From NCBI GenBank assembly GCA_016873255.1, contig VGXR01000028.1, forward strand, positions 1 to 34,456: 34,456 nucleotides of DNA, written 5' to 3'. The notes below the pieces were generated by a model. The model was given only the letters and a program-made list of their open reading frames with translations, had not been told where the DNA came from and searched no databases. Below are positions 30,509 through 34,456 of this stretch, in pieces. The stretch's first letter is position 1; every line of letters starts with the position of its first letter. The stretch comes from Planctomycetota bacterium. Its GTDB lineage: Bacteria > Planctomycetota > Phycisphaerae > Phycisphaerales > SM1A02. The translations under genes and the position numbers were made by a program.

Positions 30509-31601
30509 CCACGCCGACGACCGCGAACGCGGCGGACTGGCCCCCGAGATCTCCGAGATGGCGGACCGGCTGGTGGAGGCGGCGGCGGCCGTCGCGCACG
30601 GGCCCGACGCGCACCGCCCGGCCCGGCGCACGGCGCTGGTGGAGGACATGGTCCGCTCCTCGCTGAAGGTGCTGGAGGACGGCAGCGACCTCGGGCAGGT
30701 CAAGGTGATGGAGCGGGCGCTGCGCGAGATGCGCAACGCGTACAAGGTGTTCAACCGCTACAAGGGCGTGCGCAAGATCTCCATCTTCGGCAGCGCGCGC
30801 ACGCCCGAGACGCACCCGGACTACCACGCCGCGCGCGAGTTCGGCCGGCTCATGGCGGCCGAGGGCTGGATGGCCATCACCGGCGCGGGCATGGGCATCA
30901 TGAAGGCCGGTCACGAGGGGCCGAGCCGCGAGTCGAGCTTCGGGCTCTCCATCCGCCTGCCCTTCGAGACCAACGCCAACGAGATCATCAAGGGCGACCC
31001 GAAGCTCATCAACTTCAAGTACTTCTTCACGCGCAAGCTGATGTTCGTGAGCCACTCCGACGCGGTCGCCTGCTTCCCGGGCGGCTTCGGGACGATGGAC
31101 GAGATCTTCGAGACGCTCACCCTCATCCAGACCGGCAAGTGCCACCCGATGCCCGTGGTGCTGGTGGAGGGCGCGGGCACGGACGGCGGGCCGTCGGGGT
31201 ACTGGAAGCGGTGGGAGGCCGGGGTGGTGCACAACCTGGTGGAGGCCGGCTGGATCTCGCCCGAGGACACGTCGCTCTACGAGATCGCCGACGGGCCGGC
31301 AGACGCGGTGGCGCGGGTCACCCGCTTCTACCGCCGCTACCACAGCTCGCGGTACGTGGGCGACACCTTCGTGGTGCGAGTCAAGCGTGCCCTCTCCCGC
31401 CGACAGATTGAGGAGCTCAACGACGCGTTCTCGCACCTCGTGAAGACCGGCACCGTCGACCAGCACCTCGCTCCCCTCGAGGGCGAGGACGACCACGTGC
31501 ACCTGCCCCGCGTGGCCTTCCACCACACCAAGCGCGGGTTCGGGCACATCCGCAGGTTCATCGACCGCATCAACGAGATGCCGGACGAGGCGGACGGCTG
31601 A
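30477..31601 (+). CDS. LOG-family (TIGR00730) nucleotide phosphoribohydrolase-like protein
   Basis: 374 residues. After a polar, probably helical N-terminal region of about 95 residues comes a Rossmann-like domain with ISIFGSARTPETHPDYHAA, the glycine loop ITGAGMGIMKAG and the family signature PGGFGTMDE (about residue 200). LOG proteins release free base from nucleoside 5'-monophosphates; some activate cytokinins and others handle damaged nucleotides. The enlarged N- and C-terminal regions fit the 'long' bacterial subgroup. ATG 30477 lies inside the end of the AsmA-like gene; its stop overlaps the next ATG (TGATG), so translation is probably coupled. Confidence 0.85.
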   Translation: MTQDRRREASNHADDRERGGLAPEISEMADRLVEAAAAVAHGPDAHRPARRTALVEDMVRSSLKVLEDGSDLGQVKVMERALREMRNAYKVFNRYKGVRKISIFGSARTPETHPDYHAAREFGRLMAAEGWMAITGAGMGIMKAGHEGPSRESSFGLSIRLPFETNANEIIKGDPKLINFKYFFTRKLMFVSHSDAVACFPGGFGTMDEIFETLTLIQTGKCHPMPVVLVEGAGTDGGPSGYWKRWEAGVVHNLVEAGWISPEDTSLYEIADGPADAVARVTRFYRRYHSSRYVGDTFVVRVKRALSRRQIEELNDAFSHLVKTGTVDQHLAPLEGEDDHVHLPRVAFHHTKRGFGHIRRFIDRINEMPDEADG

Positions 31602-32512
31602 TGCCGACGACCGCCGCACGGCTTGCGTGCGTCGCGCTGCTGGCGGCGGCGGGCTGCGCCGGCGACGGGACGACGCCAGGGGCGCCCGACCTTCCCCCGG
31701 CGCTGGCCTCGGCGGCGCGCACGCGCATCGCGCCGGGACAGACGGGGCTCGAGGTGATCACCTGGCAGGTGACCGACGACGGACGGCGCTTCGACGACGC
31801 GCTGCTCGCCAACGCGGCGCAGGTGGTGGCGCCGATCGACGAGCTGGCGCTCCGGCGCAACGGCTTCGTGGTGTGGGCGGTGCGGGCCGACCGGCTCGAA
31901 GCGCTCCGCGAGGCGCTCGGCGGAAGCCCGCTCGACGTGCACACCTGGCTCGGCACGGCCACCACGTGGCGCGAGCTGGTGGCGGTGCCGGTGCCCGACG
32001 CGATGGTGGAGGTCGACGGCGTGGCGCGCGAGCGGCCGGGGGCGCAGGCGCGGCTGATGGCCCGCAGCTGGCCCGTGCCGATGGAGGACGGCACGCGCAT
32101 CGCCGTGCAGGCCGTCCCGCAGCTCGTCACGGACGCCGCGCAGGCAAGCCTGGTGCGCAATGCCAACCGCCTCTCGGGCGAGGTCGTGCGCAGCTGCGCG
32201 ATCGAGCTGGAGCTGGTGCCGGGAGTGGCCTGGGCGATCTCCTGCGACCCGGGCGGCTTCGTGGAGACGGATGCGGAGGCCGCGGAGCGCGTGGCCGAGC
32301 AGCGGTCGATGGAGGGGCCGCCGGCGCCCGGGCAGCCGCCCGCGTCCGGGAAGATCGGGTCGCGCGTCGTCACGCTCGGGGCGGCCACGCTGCTGGCCGC
32401 ACCGGCGCGCCAGGGACTGCCCGCGAGGCGTACCGTGCTGCTCCTCGTGCCGCACCTCGACGGCAGCGCCGCTCCAGAGGCGGATGCGAACGAGCCGATC
32501 CAAGGTGATTGA
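31601..32512 (+). CDS. Putative lipoprotein, unknown function
   Basis: 303 residues. The signal peptide (MPTTAARLACVALLAAAGC) ends in a lipobox-like AAGC with Cys19, followed by a Gly/Thr/Pro-rich linker. The mature part has alternating strands and helices, e.g. GLEVITWQVTDDGRRFDDALLAN and GFVVWAVRADRLEALREAL, with no catalytic motif I recognise. A Pro-rich stretch (about 245-255, EGPPAPGQPPASGK) precedes a last hydrophobic strand. The start overlaps the LOG gene by 1 bp and the 3' end is close to the pssA-type gene. It may belong to envelope maintenance with the AsmA-like protein; this is context only. Confidence 0.65.
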   Translation: MPTTAARLACVALLAAAGCAGDGTTPGAPDLPPALASAARTRIAPGQTGLEVITWQVTDDGRRFDDALLANAAQVVAPIDELALRRNGFVVWAVRADRLEALREALGGSPLDVHTWLGTATTWRELVAVPVPDAMVEVDGVARERPGAQARLMARSWPVPMEDGTRIAVQAVPQLVTDAAQASLVRNANRLSGEVVRSCAIELELVPGVAWAISCDPGGFVETDAEAAERVAEQRSMEGPPAPGQPPASGKIGSRVVTLGAATLLAAPARQGLPARRTVLLLVPHLDGSAAPEADANEPIQGD

Positions 32513-32516
32513 CCCC

Positions 32517-33464
32517 GTGACCGACCGCGCCACCGAACGCCCGCACCACGATGCCGCGGCGCCCCGCACCCGCGGGGTGCGCGGTCGGCTTCGTCGGCGC
32601 GGCGGCCGCGCCCTGCCCGGCGTGAAGGTGCTGCCCACGGTGGCAACGCTCGCCAACCTCGTGTGCGGGTTTGCCGCGATCTACTACTCGGCGCGCGCCG
32701 GAGAGGTCGGCGGGCCGACGCCCTTCGGATGGCACCCGCTGACGGTGGCCGGCGTGCTGGTGTTCCTGGGCATGGCGTTCGACGCCGTCGACGGCTCGCT
32801 CGCGCGCCTGACGCGCTCCACGAGCGACCTCGGCGCGCAGCTCGACTCGCTTGCCGACGTGGTGACCTTCGGCGTCGCGCCAGCCTTCATGATGCTGCGG
32901 CTGGTGAGCGTCTACTACGGCCCGGACGACGGCACCGCGATCCTCGGCCCCGACGCGGGCAACCTGTACGCGCGGCTCTGCTGGTCGGTGGCCGCGATCT
33001 ACATCTGCTGCACCGCGCTGCGCCTGGCGCGCTTCAACGTGGAGTCCACGGGCGCGGGCGAGGACGACCACCTGTGGTTCAAGGGCCTGCCCTCGCCGGG
33101 AGCCGGCGGCGCCGTGGCCAGCCTCACGCTGCTGCACCAGCACCTGGTGCTGGTCACGTGGAAGGATGCGCTGCCCGCGGGCTTCGGAGCGACGAGCTCG
33201 CTGATCATCCCCGCCACCACCCTGCTCTGCGCGCTTGCGATGGTGGGCAAGGTCCGCTACCCGCACTTCGTCAACCGCTACCTCAAGGGCCGCAAGCCGC
33301 TTGCCGGCGTGGCCGCCGCCATGGCGGTGGTGCTGCTCTCGGTCTGGTGGTTCCACGAGGCCCTTGCCATCGCGATGACCGCCTACGCCCTGAGCGGCCC
33401 CGCGGCCGCGCTGTTCCGCCGCCCGCCGATCGAGGTGCCCGATGCCGCCCACCGCCGTCCCTGA
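32517..33464 (+). CDS. pssA: CDP-diacylglycerol-serine O-phosphatidyltransferase-like
   Basis: 315 residues. A basic N-terminus ([13 protein letters not shown]) precedes [16 protein letters not shown], typical of PssA. The CDP-alcohol phosphotransferase signature D-x2-D-G-x2-A-R-x8-G-x3-D-x3-D begins at Asp89 ([26 protein letters not shown]). About eight hydrophobic segments follow. It forms phosphatidylserine from CDP-diacylglycerol and serine, the precursor of phosphatidylethanolamine. The serine specificity is inferred from the N-terminal pattern and [12 protein letters not shown] 32517 was chosen because it avoids the upstream gene; GTG 32505 is an alternative that overlaps it by 8 bp. 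The 3' end overlaps trpB by 23 bp. Confidence 0.85.
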   Translation: MTDRATERPHHDAAAPRTRGVRGRLRRRGGRALPGVKVLPTVATLANLVCGFAAIYYSARAGEVGGPTPFGWHPLTVAGVLVFLGMAFDAVDGSLARLTRSTSDLGAQLDSLADVVTFGVAPAFMMLRLVSVYYGPDDGTAILGPDAGNLYARLCWSVAAIYICCTALRLARFNVESTGAGEDDHLWFKGLPSPGAGGAVASLTLLHQHLVLVTWKDALPAGFGATSSLIIPATTLLCALAMVGKVRYPHFVNRYLKGRKPLAGVAAAMAVVLLSVWWFHEALAIAMTAYALSGPAAALFRRPPIEVPDAAHRRP

Positions 33465-34456
33465 CCACCGCGGCCGCTTCGGCCGCTTCGGTGGCCGCTA
33501 CGTCCCCGAGACCCTGGTGCCCGCGCTGGAGGAGCTTGATGCCGCCTACCGCGCGGCACGCGCCGACCCGGCCTTCGCCGCCGAGCTCGACGCCCTGCTG
33601 CGGGACTTCGTGGGTCGCCCCACCCCGCTCACCGAGGCCCCGCGCCTCACGGCCCACGCGGGCGGCGCGCGCATCGTCCTCAAGCGCGAGGACCTGGCTC
33701 ACACCGGCGCGCACAAGATCAACAACACCATGGGCCAGGCGCTGCTGGCCCGGCGCATGGGCAAGCGCCGCATCATCGCCGAGACGGGCGCCGGGCAGCA
33801 CGGCGTGGCCACCGCCACCGCGTGCGCGCACTTCGGGCTGCCGTGCGAGGTCTACATGGGCGCCGAGGACGTGCGGCGGCAGTCGCTCAACGTGTTCCGC
33901 ATGCGCCTGATGGGCGCCACGGTGAACGAGGTGCGCACCGGCAGCCGCACGCTCAAGGACGCCACCAACGAGGCGATGCGCGACTGGATGGGCTCGGTGG
34001 GTGCCACGCACTACATCCTCGGGAGCGTGGTCGGCCCGCACCCGTTCCCGCAGATCGTGCGCGACTTCCAGTCGGTGATCGGCCGCGAGTGCCGTGCGCA
34101 GTGCCTCGAGCTCTATGGGCGGCTGCCGGACGCGGTGGTGGCCTGCGTGGGCGGCGGCTCGAACGCCGCCGGGATCTTCTTCCCCTTCGTCGAGGACGGC
34201 TCCGTGCGCCTCGTCGGCGTGGAGGCCGGCGGGCGCGGGCCCGCGCCCGGCGAGCATGCGGCGCCGCTCTCGCACGGAACGCCGGGCGTGCTGCACGGCT
34301 CGATGAGCTACGTGCTCCAGGATGCGTCGGGGCAGACCGCGGACGTGCACAGCTGCAGCGCGGGCCTCGACTACCCGGGCGTCGGCCCCGAGCACAGCTT
34401 CTGGAAGGACGAGGGCCGAGTGCGGTACGAGGCGGCCACCGATACCGAGGCGCTCG
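33442..34456 (+). CDS. trpB: Tryptophan synthase beta chain (3' end outside window)
   Basis: 338 residues visible. Landmarks: [19 protein letters not shown] at the start, [11 protein letters not shown], the PLP lysine Lys92 in HTGAHKINN (E. coli Lys87), [23 protein letters not shown] (phosphate cradle) and [11 protein letters not shown] near the window end. It condenses indole with serine to form tryptophan; serine is also the co-substrate of the upstream PssA-type enzyme. The ATG at 33442 lies within the end of that gene. trpA, normally adjacent, would lie beyond the window. Confidence 0.96.
   Translation, partial: MPPTAVPDHRGRFGRFGGRYVPETLVPALEELDAAYRAARADPAFAAELDALLRDFVGRPTPLTEAPRLTAHAGGARIVLKREDLAHTGAHKINNTMGQALLARRMGKRRIIAETGAGQHGVATATACAHFGLPCEVYMGAEDVRRQSLNVFRMRLMGATVNEVRTGSRTLKDATNEAMRDWMGSVGATHYILGSVVGPHPFPQIVRDFQSVIGRECRAQCLELYGRLPDAVVACVGGGSNAAGIFFPFVEDGSVRLVGVEAGGRGPAPGEHAAPLSHGTPGVLHGSMSYVLQDASGQTADVHSCSAGLDYPGVGPEHSFWKDEGRVRYEAATDTEAL

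Overview
The window is GC-rich chromosomal DNA, tightly packed on both strands. It carries core housekeeping genes with small gaps and frequent stop/start overlaps. I see no insertion sequence, integrase, phage gene or CRISPR array. The gene set suggests a Planctomycetota bacterium, perhaps class Phycisphaerae. The clues are an 'alternative' GlmU-type nucleotidyltransferase beside mreBCD, a histidine-phosphatase homologue whose RHG motif reads RPA, a DUF1570-type zincin, an Lnt enzyme fused to HEAT repeats, and many small planctomycete-style lipoproteins. This placement is inference from family resemblance; there is no 16S gene here.

Layout. (1) 1-3109, minus strand: mreB-mreC-mreD and then a GlmU-like gene cut by the window edge, forming a cell-shape and wall-precursor block. 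(2) 3041-3349: the only gene-free stretch over 300 bases, holding a 13-bp hairpin and a five-copy 16-bp tandem array. (3) 3350-4443, minus: a membrane-anchored coiled-coil protein and a small single-pass membrane protein, both of unknown function, behind a recognisable promoter. (4) 4580-11851, minus: pgk, a TlpA-like thioredoxin protein, rpe, the degenerate histidine phosphatase, accD, and the Lnt/HEAT fusion, linking central carbon metabolism, fatty-acid synthesis and lipoprotein maturation. (5) 11867-15952, plus: miaA and topA, ending at a layered hairpin shared with a convergent MFS transporter (16017-17333, minus). (6) 17466-18848, plus: ispG and tRNA-Ser(UGA). (7) 18956-24393, minus: valS, a DUF1570-like putative lipoprotein peptidase and an SMP-30-type beta-propeller, followed by a second 16-bp tandem array. 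(8) 24392-25432, plus: a TPR lipoprotein, convergent with a pteridine-reductase-like SDR (minus). (9) 26189-34456, plus: a giant AsmA-like envelope protein, a LOG-family nucleosidase, a lipoprotein, a phosphatidylserine-synthase-type enzyme and trpB (cut by the window edge), chained by overlapping or nearly touching ORFs.

The most interesting signals are three. First, a TANNNT hexamer recurs 6-9 nt upstream of the start codon of nine genes, usually without Shine-Dalgarno or -35 sequences, which suggests widespread leaderless transcription. Second, the lipoprotein-maturing enzyme Lnt is fused in frame to what looks like a complete lipoprotein (signal peptide, lipobox Cys, HEAT repeats). Third, two unrelated tandem arrays share a 16-bp period and both begin exactly at the stop codon of a minus-strand gene.
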